In this document: piece by piece, positions 38,733 through 47,457 of the stretch | Position numbering within the stretch: the stretch's first letter is position 1 | Layout of the letters: each line of letters starts with the position of its first letter | Assembly: GCA_963771835.1 (NCBI GenBank) | Contig: CAVYVA010000002.1 | Span: 558,001-622,000 of the forward strand | Source of the DNA: CAVQCJ01 sp963771835 | GTDB taxonomy: Bacteria; Actinomycetota; Actinomycetes; Prado026 | Length of the DNA stretch: 64,000 nucleotides | Reading direction: 5' to 3' | The notes under the pieces: generated by a model | Seen by the model: only the letters and a program-made list of their open reading frames with translations | The model's database searches: none | Told to the model about the DNA's origin: nothing | Translations under genes and position numbers: made by a program

Positions 38733-39700
38733 CCGAGCAGGCCACGATGCCGGACGAGTCGGCGGACGGGTCTGGGGTCCTCGCCGACGGCTACCCCGAG
38801 GTCGACGTCGTCGTCCCGACGCGGGACCGGCCCGAGCTGCTGCGGCAGACCATCGACTCGATCCTCGCGCAGGACTACCCCGGCGTGGTGCGGGTGGTCG
38901 TCGTCTTCGACCAGTCAGACCCCGACCTCACGCTGGTGCGCCCCGACCCGATGCGGCCGGTGCTCGTGGTCACGAACAACCGCAAGCCCGGGCTGGCCGG
39001 CGGCCGCAACAGCGGGATCCTCGCGTCGCACGGCGAGCTGGTGGCCTTCTGCGACGACGACGACGTCTGGCTGCCGGGCAAGCTCTCGGCCCAGGTCACG
39101 CTGCTCAAGTCCGACCCCACCGCGTCCGTGGTCTCGTGCGGCATCCGGATCGACTACGACGGCACGCTGGTGGACCGGGTGCTGCCGCAGACGACGGTCC
39201 AGCTGCGGGACCTGCTCCGCGACCGGCTCACCGAGCTGCACCCGTCGACCTTCCTGATGCGCAGGGCCGCTGTGGTCGACGGCTTCGGGCTGGTGGACGA
39301 AGCGGTGCCGGGCTCCTTCGGCGAGGACTACGAGTTCCTGCTGCGCGGGGCGCGGACCGGTCCGGTCCGCACCGTCCCCGAGGTCGGTGTCGTCGTGCGG
39401 TGGCACAAGCAGTCGTACTTCACCAGCCGCTGGGACACGATGGCGCAGGGCCTGTCGTGGCTGCTGGAGCGCTACCCCGAGTTCTCCACGGTGCCGGCCG
39501 GCGAGGCCCGGGTGGCCGGACAGGTCGCCTTCGCGCGCGCCGCCCAGGGTGAGCGCCGCGAAGCTTTGCACTGGGTGGGCCGCACGGTCCGCCGCAACCC
39601 GTTGGAGCCGCGGGCGTACCTCGCGCTCGCCGTAGCCTCGGGCGCAGTCAAGCCCGACGCGATCGTCCGACGCCTGCACGACCACGGCCGCGGAATCTGA
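38729..39700 (+). CDS. family 2 glycosyltransferase
   Basis: 323 residues from a TTG that overlaps the stop of the preceding gene (TTGA). The GT-A fold is shown by VDVVVPTRDRPELLRQTIDS and the DxD-type acidic cluster ELVAFCDDDDVWLPGKLSAQ. LHPSTFLMRRAAVVDGFG and GSFGEDYEFLLRG (the ED motif) complete the family pattern. It should add a sugar to the lipid-linked unit. A C-terminal ~70-residue region has a helical repeat-like character. Confidence 0.87.
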   Translation: MTEQATMPDESADGSGVLADGYPEVDVVVPTRDRPELLRQTIDSILAQDYPGVVRVVVVFDQSDPDLTLVRPDPMRPVLVVTNNRKPGLAGGRNSGILASHGELVAFCDDDDVWLPGKLSAQVTLLKSDPTASVVSCGIRIDYDGTLVDRVLPQTTVQLRDLLRDRLTELHPSTFLMRRAAVVDGFGLVDEAVPGSFGEDYEFLLRGARTGPVRTVPEVGVVVRWHKQSYFTSRWDTMAQGLSWLLERYPEFSTVPAGEARVAGQVAFARAAQGERREALHWVGRTVRRNPLEPRAYLALAVASGAVKPDAIVRRLHDHGRGI

Positions 39701-39709
39701 CCCGAGCAC

Positions 39710-41130
39710 TCAGTCGTCGTCGGCGGGTGGTCCGACGGTGTAGCGGTGGCCGGTCGGCATGGTCCAGACGAACCGTCCGGGGGCGGGTTGGCGCAGATCG
39801 ACGGCCTTGTTCTGCTTGAAGCGGTGGTGGCGTCGGCACGGCGGGCTGAGGTTGGCCGGGTGGGTGGGTCCGGTCGGCCAGGCGACGGTGTGGTCGACGT
39901 CGTTGCGGCGCGCGTCCTGGCCGCAGGACGGATGCGGGCAGGTGCGGTCCCTGGCGATGATGTGCCGGGTCAACGCGGCTGAGGGCCGGTAGCGCGGTTC
40001 GGCGGGCCAGTCGGCGGCCACGGCTGCAGCCTGGTCGGCGGTGATCGGCTGGTGGACACGCACGACCGGGTACCGGCTGCCGGCGAGGGCCCGCGCGCTG
40101 ACCCGGCGGCCCAGCGCTGCGGTGACAGGTCCGTATCCGGCCAGGTCGGGACCGCCCCCGGGTCGTGAACGTCGACGGTCAGGTCCAGGGCCGGGGCCTG
40201 GCCGTGCGCGACCGCCAACGCCAGGGGGCCGTCGGGCGTGCTGAGCCGGCCGGTGGCCAGCGCGGCCCAGAACGGTGCCGCCAACGCCGCGGCCCGCAGC
40301 TGGTCCTTGGAGCGGGTCTCCCCGCCCCGGCCGGCCATCGACACGGCGGCGGCGTCCAGGGCCAACCGGACCGCCAGGGCGTCTTCGGCGGTCAGGTGCG
40401 CGTCCAGCCAGGCGGTGTCGGTCAGGGCCGGGCTGATCCGCACCCACTGGTCTGCGCGGGCCCTTGCGGCCCTATCGGCGGCGCCCTGGGCATCGATCCG
40501 CAGCACAGCGCGGCGCACCGCCAGCCTGAACCGCCCCGGGGTGCCGCGTCCACCGCGCTCGAGGACGGCCCGTTCGACCGCTGCGGCATGTTCGGGTGCG
40601 CAGTCGCCGGCCTCCTCGAGCACGGCGTTCATTCGCGGGTAGTCGATCCGCCCTCCGGCCAGGGCTGCCAGCGTGGCGGGAAACCGGCCGACCAGCGCGA
40701 CCGCGGTGGCGACCCGGACCTCCCCACCACGAACGGTCAAGCCGAGGGCGGGACCGATCTCGTCGCCGCCACCGAAGTCCCTGGCCACCTGCCCCAGGGG
40801 ACGACGCACGGTCCTGGCGACGGCCGGGTCCGGTGGCGGGTAGATCACCGGGCGGCGCACGAACTCCGCGACCGCCGCGTAGTGCCGGGCCTGCGTCCAG
40901 GCAGTCAGGCGGTTCCAGGCCACCGCCACGTCCAGCACCTGCGCGTCGTGGTCCAGGTCGGCAGCATCAAGACCCGCCAGGAAGGTCGCCAGAGCCACCG
41001 CCGGAACAGTGCCGTCGGCGCACCGAGGCAGCGAGTCCAAGCCCGGCAGGAACACCAGATCCGACACGTCCACGCCGCTGGGGACCATGGTGGTCTCGCC
41101 AGCATCGGCGGTGGACGGGTTCGAACGCAT
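39710..41130 (-). CDS. DUF222 and HNH endonuclease domain protein, frameshifted
   Basis: About 473 residues after adding one base near 40148-40150 (GGG on the plus strand). The N-terminal ~250 residues are DUF222 (VAVAWNRLTAWTQARHYAAV, GRIDYPRMNAVLEEAGDCAP). The C-terminal HNH part has RDRTCPHPSCGQDARRNDVD and HTVAWPTGPTHPANL ... CRRHHRFKQ, with Cys pairs and the HNH His residues. This is the abundant actinobacterial DUF222-HNH family, often present in many paralogous copies; its target is unknown. An in-frame start at 41130 is used; a second ATG lies 14 codons later. Confidence 0.85.
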
Positions 41131-41290
41131 GTACCAAGTCTGCCACCGGGTGCCGACAGACCAAACCCAGTGCAACTCATCTGTGCACACCATCTTCGAC
41201 GACCCGCGCCGACTACGCACCGATCTCGCACACTCTCTGGACTGGCGAACCGCACCCTTTCCGCTCGGGGACTCCGCGTAGTGTCGTGGT

Positions 41291-41878
41291 GTGGATCCGG
41301 GCACTGAGAGCGAGCCCGTCGGGTCGATGGCAGCCGACAACAGTGATCGCGCGGAAACGATCTCCAGTGGTGCGAGTGGCAGCCGACGGGCATGGGTCGC
41401 AGCCCTCCTTGGAGGCGTACTGCTCGGCGCAGCCGGGATGCACTACCTGGACGGCAGCTCGTCCACGCCGGTCCCGGTAAGGGGAGTCGACGTCCGGGTG
41501 TCGTTGGGCGCCCAGGCAGGTGACTTCAGCGTCGGCTCAGGTGATCCTGTCGTCCCCGTCCCGCTGGTGATCACGAATGCCGGGCAGCAGTCGGTGACGC
41601 TGGCCTCGATCCGGGTCTCGGGGCCAGGGGCTTCCTTGGTCCCGGATCCGGGCGGGCGCCCGGTCCAGGTCCTTCCCACGATGTTGTTTCCGGGGCGACC
41701 GGTCGACACACGGATCGCGATCCGCTCGGACTGCACCGTGTCGGTAAGACCCGTACCGCAGGTCACGCTCGTCGTTCAGGACTCCGGTGGCCAGGCCCAC
41801 GACGTTGCTGTGACGATCCCGGACCTCGACAGCATCTGGGGTCAGACACTGATCGCCCCCGCGTGCGGGCTGAAGTGA
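41291..41878 (+). CDS. hypothetical single-pass membrane protein
   Basis: 195 residues. A GTG start gives a ~30-residue polar N-terminus. One membrane helix (AWVAALLGGVLLGAAGMHYL) follows, and then an extracellular beta-rich part with VPVPLVITNAGQQSVTLASI, IAIRSDCTVSVRPVPQ and a final PACGLK. The Cys pair may form a disulfide. No known domain. It is followed by a second hypothetical protein on the same strand. Confidence 0.65.
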   Translation: MDPGTESEPVGSMAADNSDRAETISSGASGSRRAWVAALLGGVLLGAAGMHYLDGSSSTPVPVRGVDVRVSLGAQAGDFSVGSGDPVVPVPLVITNAGQQSVTLASIRVSGPGASLVPDPGGRPVQVLPTMLFPGRPVDTRIAIRSDCTVSVRPVPQVTLVVQDSGGQAHDVAVTIPDLDSIWGQTLIAPACGLK

Positions 41879-41959
41879 GCATCCGGAAGCTCGCACAGGG
41901 CACAGGGCACAGGTGTCCAGGTCCAGTACGGCCTGGCCCATGGGCCGTAGGTTTGCCGG

Positions 41960-42616
41960 ATGCCGCACTGGGACTGGGTCACCCTCTCCGCGCTTGCGAC
42001 GGCCTTCGGCACGCTCGTGCTCGCCGTGGCGACCTTCGCATCGGTCCGTTCCGGAAACCGCGCCGCCCGCAACGCCGAGCGTGCCCTGCTGCAGGGACTA
42101 CGCCCGCTGCTGTTCCCGTCCCGGCTGTCGGACGAGCCGCTCAAAGTCTCGTACGTGGACCGCCACTGGGTCCGCGTGCCCGGCGGACAGGGGGTGGTCG
42201 AGGTGACCCCGGACGCCATCTACCTCGCTCTGTCGTTGCGCAACGTGGGCAGCGGTCTGGCTGTGCTCCACGGCTGGGTGGTCGAACCCCGACAGATCAC
42301 CAGCCAGGACCGGGCCGGGCATGCCCCGCTCGACAGGTTCCGCCGACTCACCCGCGACCTGTTCGTGCCGCCCGGGGACATCTTCTTCTGGCAAGGCGCC
42401 CTGCGCGACCCCACGGAACCGGTCTACGGCGAGGTAGCCCAGGCCGTGCGGGAGGAGTCGGCGTTGACGATCGAGCTGCTCTACGGCGACGAGGAGGGCG
42501 GCCAACGCACCGTCACCCGTTACGCGCTGCTGCCGCATCGCGGCGAAGACGGCAGCCTGGTCTGGCTGGCCAGCGTCGGCCGGCACTGGAACATCGACCG
42601 GGCCGACCCGCGCTGA
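41960..42616 (+). CDS. hypothetical membrane-anchored protein
   Basis: 218 residues. The N-terminus carries one membrane helix (VTLSALATAFGTLVLAVATF) and a short basic patch (RSGNRAARNAERALLQGL). The cytoplasmic part has an Ig-like or beta-rich character (IYLALSLRNVGSGLAVLHGW). Small actinobacterial proteins of this style are common but unnamed. No motif points to a function. The ATG at 41960 has only a weak upstream purine run. Confidence 0.65.
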   Translation: MPHWDWVTLSALATAFGTLVLAVATFASVRSGNRAARNAERALLQGLRPLLFPSRLSDEPLKVSYVDRHWVRVPGGQGVVEVTPDAIYLALSLRNVGSGLAVLHGWVVEPRQITSQDRAGHAPLDRFRRLTRDLFVPPGDIFFWQGALRDPTEPVYGEVAQAVREESALTIELLYGDEEGGQRTVTRYALLPHRGEDGSLVWLASVGRHWNIDRADPR

Positions 42617-42678
42617 CTTCGGCTCAGCATCGCGGCATGACCGACCCGACGCCCTACCTGTACTGCGTCCGCTCCGAT

Positions 42679-42699
42679 GCGAAAGCATCATGCTTTCGC
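42679..42699. promoter_or_regulatory. perfect palindrome, possible operator or hairpin
   Basis: GCGAAAGCA-TCA-TGCTTTCGC is a perfect inverted repeat with 9-base arms and a 3-base centre. It lies 60 bases upstream of the zinc-ribbon micro-protein ATG and 60 bases after the stop of the previous gene. It lacks a T tract, so it is not a typical intrinsic terminator; an operator role is equally possible. Confidence 0.55.
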
Positions 42700-42759
42700 T
42701 GCTCGATACCGCGGCGCTCGCCCCCATAGACTGCTCGCACACTGGGAAGGGGGTGCCGC

Positions 42760-42927
42760 ATGTACCGCCTTCGCTGTCTGCTGGGTCTCCATGTGTGGAG
42801 GAGGCAGACCGACGAGGACGGTGACGAGTTCACCGCTTGTCACAGATGCGGCGAGACCCGACAGGAGTCGGCGCCTACCGGCGGGATGGGGAACGACTAT
42901 CCCGGCTCGTGGGGGCAACGGACGTAA
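42760..42927 (+). CDS. small zinc-ribbon-like protein (55 residues)
   Basis: A short open frame MYRLRCLLGLHVWRRQTDED followed by FTACHRCGETRQESAP ... NDYPGSWGQRT. One Cys near the N-terminus with His (CLLGLH) and a later CxxC pair (ACHRCGE) give a four-ligand zinc-binding knuckle, a pattern seen in many actinobacterial small proteins. A good ribosome binding site (GGGAAGGGGG) lies 6-7 bases before the ATG. It ends in TAA, which is rare in this GC-rich sequence. Function unknown. Confidence 0.7.
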   Translation: MYRLRCLLGLHVWRRQTDEDGDEFTACHRCGETRQESAPTGGMGNDYPGSWGQRT

Positions 42928-43008
42928 GGGGAAGCGCCGCGGCGACCACGTTCGCCCCGCCTTGGGCGCACCGCCGCCTCCGCGCCGATGCGCCCATGGC
43001 GCACAGGA

Positions 43009-43665
43009 CTAGTGGCGCCTGGCTCGGCGAGCTGCTGCGACGACGGCCAGACCCAGGAGCAGCAGTCCGGCGCCCAGCGCGGCGACCGGGCCGACGCCGG
43101 CCGAACCCGTTTGCGCCAGACTCGTGTCAGCCGCCAGCTTCACGGCGAGCACACTGGTCGAGGGGGCGGGCGCGGTGGTGGCCGTCGAGGTCGGCGAGAC
43201 GGAGGCGGTCGTCGTCGTCGTCGGCGTGGGCGTGGGCGTGGGCGTCGAGGTGACGCATGGCTTGCCGTTCGGGTACTCCTGGCCCTTGAGCCCGTTCGGG
43301 CCGCTGCCGGCCGGGAACGTGATCGTCGGGGGGACCTGCGTCCCCAGGAACGCGTCGAGCTGGTAGGGCCCGCACGAGGGCACCTGTACGTGCAGCTCCA
43401 GGCGGCTGGTCCCGGCCGCGATGGTTCCGCGCACGACCTTGAAGAGCCGCTCCGGTTCGGTCTGGGTCTTCCACAGGCCGATGTAGGACGCGGCCGACAC
43501 GGCGATGTCGGTCGTGGCCGGCCCGTTCGTCGTCGTGAACACGAACGTGCCGTCCGGTGCCACGGTGGCGGCGACCCCGCCGTGCGGCCCAGCCCAGGAC
43601 ACCCCCGCGGTCAGGACGAGCAGTCCAGCAGTCATCGCCAGGATCAGTGGTGCTCGGTACTTCAT
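43009..43665 (-). CDS. LAxTG-anchored cell-wall protein (sortase E substrate)
   Basis: 218 residues from an ATG preceded by AAGGGA. A signal peptide (APLILAMTAGLLVLTAGVSW) is followed by a ~120-residue extracellular region with a Cys pair (VPSCGPYQL ... GKPCVTS). Then come a Thr-Pro linker and a sorting signal: SLAQTGSAGVG, a hydrophobic helix and a basic tail (RRARRH). LAxTG is typical of class E sortases in high-GC actinobacteria. No sortase gene is in the window. It is divergent from the sigma factor gene. Confidence 0.87.
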   Translation of the reverse strand: MKYRAPLILAMTAGLLVLTAGVSWAGPHGGVAATVAPDGTFVFTTTNGPATTDIAVSAASYIGLWKTQTEPERLFKVVRGTIAAGTSRLELHVQVPSCGPYQLDAFLGTQVPPTITFPAGSGPNGLKGQEYPNGKPCVTSTPTPTPTPTTTTTASVSPTSTATTAPAPSTSVLAVKLAADTSLAQTGSAGVGPVAALGAGLLLLGLAVVAAARRARRH

Positions 43666-43869
43666 AGCGGTGTTCCCTTCGGATGCGCCCAGGAGGGTCC
43701 CCTCGGTGCCGCCCCCATGGGCAGAACCTAGCGGCTCAAGAACCCAGGTGGCGCACCGACGTGCCGCGAGGCGCGCCCGGACCCGAGCCAAGGCGTCGAT
43801 GGACGATCTTGTTCGGGCCCGGCAGGCCTGGGTCCGGGTGTAAACCTACCGGGTGCCTCCAGCGAGTAG

Positions 43870-44427
43870 ATGGGCATGACGAGCGCCGTCGACGGCCCGA
43901 ACGGGCTCGACCTCGGACCGGGGCCGCTCGTGGAGCTGCGGGTCCGTGAACCGTTCGACAGCTTCTACCGACGTGAGCTGCCGGCCCTGGTCGCGTTCGC
44001 GCGGTCGCTGTCTGGGTCGGCCAGCGCGGACGACATCGCCCAGGACGCGATGCTGGCGGCCTACCGGCGGTGGGACGTCGTGTCCGGCATGGACGTGCCC
44101 GCCGCGTGGGTACGTCGCACGTGCGCGAACAGGGCCGTGTCCATGGTGCGTCGCCGGACCGTCGAGGCCCGCGGGCTTGGTCGCCTGCTCGCCCAGCGAG
44201 ACCTCCGGGAGCCCTTGGACCAGGAGTACGACGCGTTCTGGCGGCAGGTCCGCAAGCTGCCCCGCCGGCAGGCCCAGGTGATCGCCCTGCTGTACATCTA
44301 CGACCTCGGGGTCGCCGAGATCGCCCAGACCCTCGGGCTCGCCGAGGGCACCGTCAAGTCCCACCTGTTCCGAGGCCGCGCCGCGCTGGCGACCAGGCTG
44401 GGGCAGCCGACGGGGGAGGGCTCGTGA
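43870..44427 (+). CDS. ECF-type RNA polymerase sigma factor (SigE-like, SIG family)
   Basis: 185 residues. Region 2 is seen as FDSFYRRELPALVAFARSLS and SADDIAQDAMLAAYRRW, region 4 as LPRRQAQVIALLYIYDLGVA then EIAQTLGLAEGTVKSHLFRG. Region 3 is absent, as in ECF sigma factors. The C-terminus overlaps the next gene by four bases (GTGA), which codes for a membrane protein with the position and topology expected of its anti-sigma partner. The stimulus is unknown. Confidence 0.9.
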   Translation: MGMTSAVDGPNGLDLGPGPLVELRVREPFDSFYRRELPALVAFARSLSGSASADDIAQDAMLAAYRRWDVVSGMDVPAAWVRRTCANRAVSMVRRRTVEARGLGRLLAQRDLREPLDQEYDAFWRQVRKLPRRQAQVIALLYIYDLGVAEIAQTLGLAEGTVKSHLFRGRAALATRLGQPTGEGS

Positions 44428-45233
44428 CCATCGAAGACCTCGGCCGTGCCGCCGCCGGTGCTGCACGTCGCAAGGCAGCCCGGGAGGTCGAGCCCACGCT
44501 GATGCTCCGCAAGCTCCACCGCAGCCACCGCAACCGCAGCCTCGTCGCATCCGGCGGCGCCGCCCTGGCCGTCGCGATCGTCGCCGTGCTCCTCGCTCGG
44601 GGGCTGACCCCGTCAGTCGGCGGGCAGGCCCCCGGCGGCCCCCGGGCGTCCACGCCGCCGAGCACGACATGTCCGGCCGACCGTACCTGCCTGGGCGGCG
44701 ACCGGTTCCTGGTGACTCTGCCGGTCCCGGTGACGGTGACCGTTCCCGGCACCTTCCAGGGCGCGCTGAGTCGCTTGGGGGTCAACGCCCTGGAGGACTA
44801 CCGCAACGATCTCAGCACGACCGGCGTCACGATCCTGGAGAACGCGACCGCGGTGAAGGACGACAGGACCTGGACCGCGGACCCCTCGGCCGGGACGACG
44901 GCGGCGTCCATGGCTCGGTGGCTGTCCAGGCGGCCGTTCCTCCTGCACGGCACCCTCACCCGGACGAGCGTCGGCGGCCGTGCCGCCTGGCTGGTCACCG
45001 GCGTACTGCGCCCAGGCGTGCACCTCGCCGGCCTGAAGAACGGGACCGCTGCGGGCCCGACGTTCGCCGTTGACGGCGCCACGACCGGGTACACCCACCA
45101 GCTCACCGGGCAGTACATCCTCCTGGACCTTCCCGGTGCCGGCGTGACAGTGATCTGGTCGTGGACCCTCGGCCACGGCGTGGGCGCCCTGGCCGGCAAC
45201 CAGGCGTTCATCGACACCCTGTCGTTCGGCTGA
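44424..45233 (+). CDS. membrane protein, probable anti-sigma or sigma-coupled regulator
   Basis: 269 residues from a GTG overlapping the sigma stop. The ~40-residue N-terminus is cytoplasmic and charged (LGRAAAGAARRKAAREVEPT). A membrane helix (LVASGGAALAVAIVAVLLA) and a large extracellular domain with a Cys pair (TTCPADRTCLGGDRF) follow. I see no zinc-binding HxxxCxxC motif, so it is not a classical ZAS-type anti-sigma. The tight coupling with the ECF gene implies co-regulation. Confidence 0.75.
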   Translation: MTIEDLGRAAAGAARRKAAREVEPTLMLRKLHRSHRNRSLVASGGAALAVAIVAVLLARGLTPSVGGQAPGGPRASTPPSTTCPADRTCLGGDRFLVTLPVPVTVTVPGTFQGALSRLGVNALEDYRNDLSTTGVTILENATAVKDDRTWTADPSAGTTAASMARWLSRRPFLLHGTLTRTSVGGRAAWLVTGVLRPGVHLAGLKNGTAAGPTFAVDGATTGYTHQLTGQYILLDLPGAGVTVIWSWTLGHGVGALAGNQAFIDTLSFG

Positions 45234-45339
45234 CTCCCGGCCGTCCGGCCGGCGGACAGCGGTCGAGCCCCGGCCTCAAGAACAGGCTGTCCGGAGGTCG
45301 ACACTCGTCCGGAGATGTCGAGCCGTCGGAGGTGCTCCC

Positions 45340-45519
45340 ATGCGGGTGGTCTACGTCGTCGGAGACGGACCTTTGGAAGGAGCGACCTACGCCTTGGAGA
45401 GCCGCCTGCCCATCACTGAGGAGCTCGAGCTGCCCCTCCAGGAAGGGCCGGTCGCCGTCTACCGCGTCGGTCAGGACTCCAAGCTCTGGTTCATCCACCT
45501 GCTGCCGCCGACCTCCTAG
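45340..45519 (+). CDS. hypothetical micro-protein (59 residues)
   Basis: MRVVYVVGDGPLEGATYALE ... ITEELELPLQEGP, VAVYRVGQDSKLWFIHLLP. A strong ribosome binding site (GGAGG 8 bases before the ATG) and good codon use support expression. A mostly beta-strand protein with no recognised domain. It sits 106 bases after the anti-sigma-like gene and just before a strong hairpin. Function unknown. Confidence 0.65.
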   Translation: MRVVYVVGDGPLEGATYALESRLPITEELELPLQEGPVAVYRVGQDSKLWFIHLLPPTS

Positions 45520-45564
45520 GGTCGGCCAGCCGCGGCGGGCCACCCCCGCCGCACCGCAGACGGC

Positions 45565-45598
45565 ACCGAGGACCGGACCTTCCGGTCCGGTCCTCGGT
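45565..45598. terminator. strong GC hairpin between convergent genes, likely bidirectional terminator
   Basis: The inverted repeat ACCGAGGACCGGACC ... GGTCCGGTCCTCGGT forms a 15-bp stem with a 4-base loop (TTCC) between the micro-protein stop at 45519 and the GH26 stop at 45614. There is no T-run, which is usual for actinobacterial terminators. Confidence 0.8.
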
Positions 45599-45613
45599 CG
45601 CCTTGCGAACGGG

Positions 45614-47152
45614 TCAGGTTGACGACGCGATCGCGGCCTTCCAGGCCTGCACCGAGTTGGTGTCGAGCAGGCGGTAGTCCTTCGTGATGGGTGAGTCGAA
45701 GTACGTCACGAACAACGCACTCTGCGCGGACAGGTACGCCGCCGACGCCCGCAGCCAGGCGGCACGCCCGGCCCCGGTGGTGTCACCGGCGACGATCTGG
45801 CTGCCGAACTCCGTGACGGCGAACGGCTTGCCGGTGGACTTCGACGTGGCCAGCACCGCGGCGAACTGCGCGGCAGGGTCGATGTACGAACCCTTGCCCC
45901 AGTACTGGTTGTAGCAGTCCCAGCCGAGGACGTCGATGTACGCCGACCCGGGGTAGTAGTCCGCGAAGGAGCGGCCCGAGTAGCTGGTCAGCGTGTAGCA
46001 CATCAGGATCATCGTGGCGTGCAGACGCGGGTTCTGCGCCTTGTCGGCCAGCGTCGAGATCCGCTGCCACGCCGCCCGGTAGTCGGCCGCCGTGAAGTCG
46101 CCGGCCTCGATGTTGTCCTCGGGCTCGTGGTAGTACGTCCAGTAGATGTCGCGATCGCGCGGTGCCGTCTCGAACCAGCTGGTCAGCGTCGCGTCGTAGG
46201 TGCCGGACAGCACCTGCTGCGGGGTCGCCTTGAAGGAGACCGACACGGTCGTGCCGCTGTAGCCCGCGTTGCCGGGCCACGGCTTGGGCAGGCCCGGGTA
46301 GTAGACGCGGTCCACCGGAAGGTCGCCGAACTCCTTGACCCGACGCTGGTACGCCGTCTCGAAGGTCTCGCCGGGCTCCTGGTAGATGCTGGTGCCGAAC
46401 AGCGTCCCGGACGGGTTGGTGACCGGGGGTGGCGTCGGGGTGGGGGTCGGCGTCGGCGTCACCGTCGGGGTGGTCGTCGGCGTCGGCCTCGCCGTCACCG
46501 TCGGCGTCGGGGTGGGCGTCGGGTCCTTGCTCGGCGACGGCGGGGGCGGGTCGGTGACGACGGTGTTCTCGGACAGCCACACGTCGTCGACCAGCAGCGC
46601 GTGCCCTGGCACGAGGTCACGGGCGAGCACGTTGAAGTCGAGCTGGTCGCCGGCCTTGACCGCCGTGTAGTCGAACTCGATCTTCGACCAGTCGGACGTC
46701 TTCAGCCGCAGCTGCCGGCTGTGCTGGCCGACCAGGTTGCCGGTGCCGGAGACCTCCCGGATGCGGAGCACGGCGTCCACGTAAGGCGTGGTCGTCCTGA
46801 CCCATGCCGCGGCGTGGTAGACCGCGCCCTTGTCGGTCTTGGTCACCGAGTTGGGGCTGTCCTTCAGCGCCACGGTTCCGGCGCTCGCGCCCCAGAGCTT
46901 GGCGGAGAAGCCGCCCGTGTGGCCGTCGTTGGCCCGGTCCACGTGCTGCGGACCGGTCGGCGTGGTCCATCCGGTCAGGTCCTGCTCGAACCCGGGGTTC
47001 GCGATGAGGTTCGGGGATCCACCGGCCATCGACGTGCCGATCACTGCAGCGATGCCGGAGGCTGCGAGCAGCGACAGGACTGTCGCTGCTGAGGTCACTC
47101 GTCCAGCGGGGGTGAGACGGCGAGGGGACCGTCCCGGTGAGCGATGCCGCAT
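45614..47152 (-). CDS. secreted GH26-like glycoside hydrolase with N-terminal carbohydrate-binding-like domain
   Basis: 512 residues. A signal peptide (TVLSLLAASGIAAVIGTSMA) is followed by a CBM4/9-like beta-sandwich (NLIANPGFEQDLTGWTTP ... HALLVDDVWLSE) and a Pro/Thr linker. The catalytic domain has the Glu of YWTYYHEPEDN as candidate acid/base and the Glu of PFAVTEFGSQ as candidate nucleophile. The two Glu positions fit clan GH-A/GH26. Likely substrate is a mannan-like or the locus's own polymer. A 305-base region upstream, up to tauE, holds its promoter. Confidence 0.82.
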   Translation of the reverse strand: MRHRSPGRSPRRLTPAGRVTSAATVLSLLAASGIAAVIGTSMAGGSPNLIANPGFEQDLTGWTTPTGPQHVDRANDGHTGGFSAKLWGASAGTVALKDSPNSVTKTDKGAVYHAAAWVRTTTPYVDAVLRIREVSGTGNLVGQHSRQLRLKTSDWSKIEFDYTAVKAGDQLDFNVLARDLVPGHALLVDDVWLSENTVVTDPPPPSPSKDPTPTPTPTVTARPTPTTTPTVTPTPTPTPTPPPVTNPSGTLFGTSIYQEPGETFETAYQRRVKEFGDLPVDRVYYPGLPKPWPGNAGYSGTTVSVSFKATPQQVLSGTYDATLTSWFETAPRDRDIYWTYYHEPEDNIEAGDFTAADYRAAWQRISTLADKAQNPRLHATMILMCYTLTSYSGRSFADYYPGSAYIDVLGWDCYNQYWGKGSYIDPAAQFAAVLATSKSTGKPFAVTEFGSQIVAGDTTGAGRAAWLRASAAYLSAQSALFVTYFDSPITKDYRLLDTNSVQAWKAAIASST

Positions 47153-47457
47153 GATGTTGTCTCCCGAGGGGTTTGCGAGCCGGTGAGGGGGCCGGTCTGC
47201 GAACGCTTCCCCCCTGGGATCGGCCCTCCGGCTTACCTCCTTGACCGCGCCGTGACCTTGCCAGAACAGGTCTAAAGGTCACGAATCATCACAAATCGGG
47301 CACTGCACCCGTTGGGGGTTCGAGACACCTTTTCGGGGGGTTCACTCGATCGGGTCAGCACCGACGGACTTACCGGGGCCAGGACTGTAACCGAGCGTGC
47401 CCGGCGGTCGCTCCCTGCTGTCGGGAACTGTGGATAACCCCTGTGGAGATCGCTCGG
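47153..47457. promoter_or_regulatory. intergenic region upstream of the secreted GH26 gene
   Basis: 305 bases with no gene I can support. It is AT-richer than its surroundings around 47265-47330. On the minus strand GATTCGTGACCTTTAGA (47287-47271) is similar to a stretch ahead of the sugar transferase gene (54612-54588), at a comparable distance from the start codon. AGGAGGTAAG at about 47241-47232 looks like a ribosome binding site but has no good open frame after it. I checked for riboswitch consensus and found none. Confidence 0.45.

Noticed and set aside
39710..41130. HNH gene as a CRISPR or restriction component
   Set aside because: DUF222-HNH proteins are common stand-alone actinobacterial genes; no repeat arrays or methyltransferase are nearby.
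42688..42918. 76-residue minus-strand open frame opposite the zinc-ribbon gene
   Set aside because: It starts inside the palindrome's downstream strand, lacks conserved motifs, and the plus strand has the better ribosome binding site and Cys motif.
47153..47457. Riboswitch upstream of the secreted GH26 gene
   Set aside because: No match to c-di-GMP, c-di-AMP or SAM aptamer cores; only AT-rich promoter-like sequence was seen.
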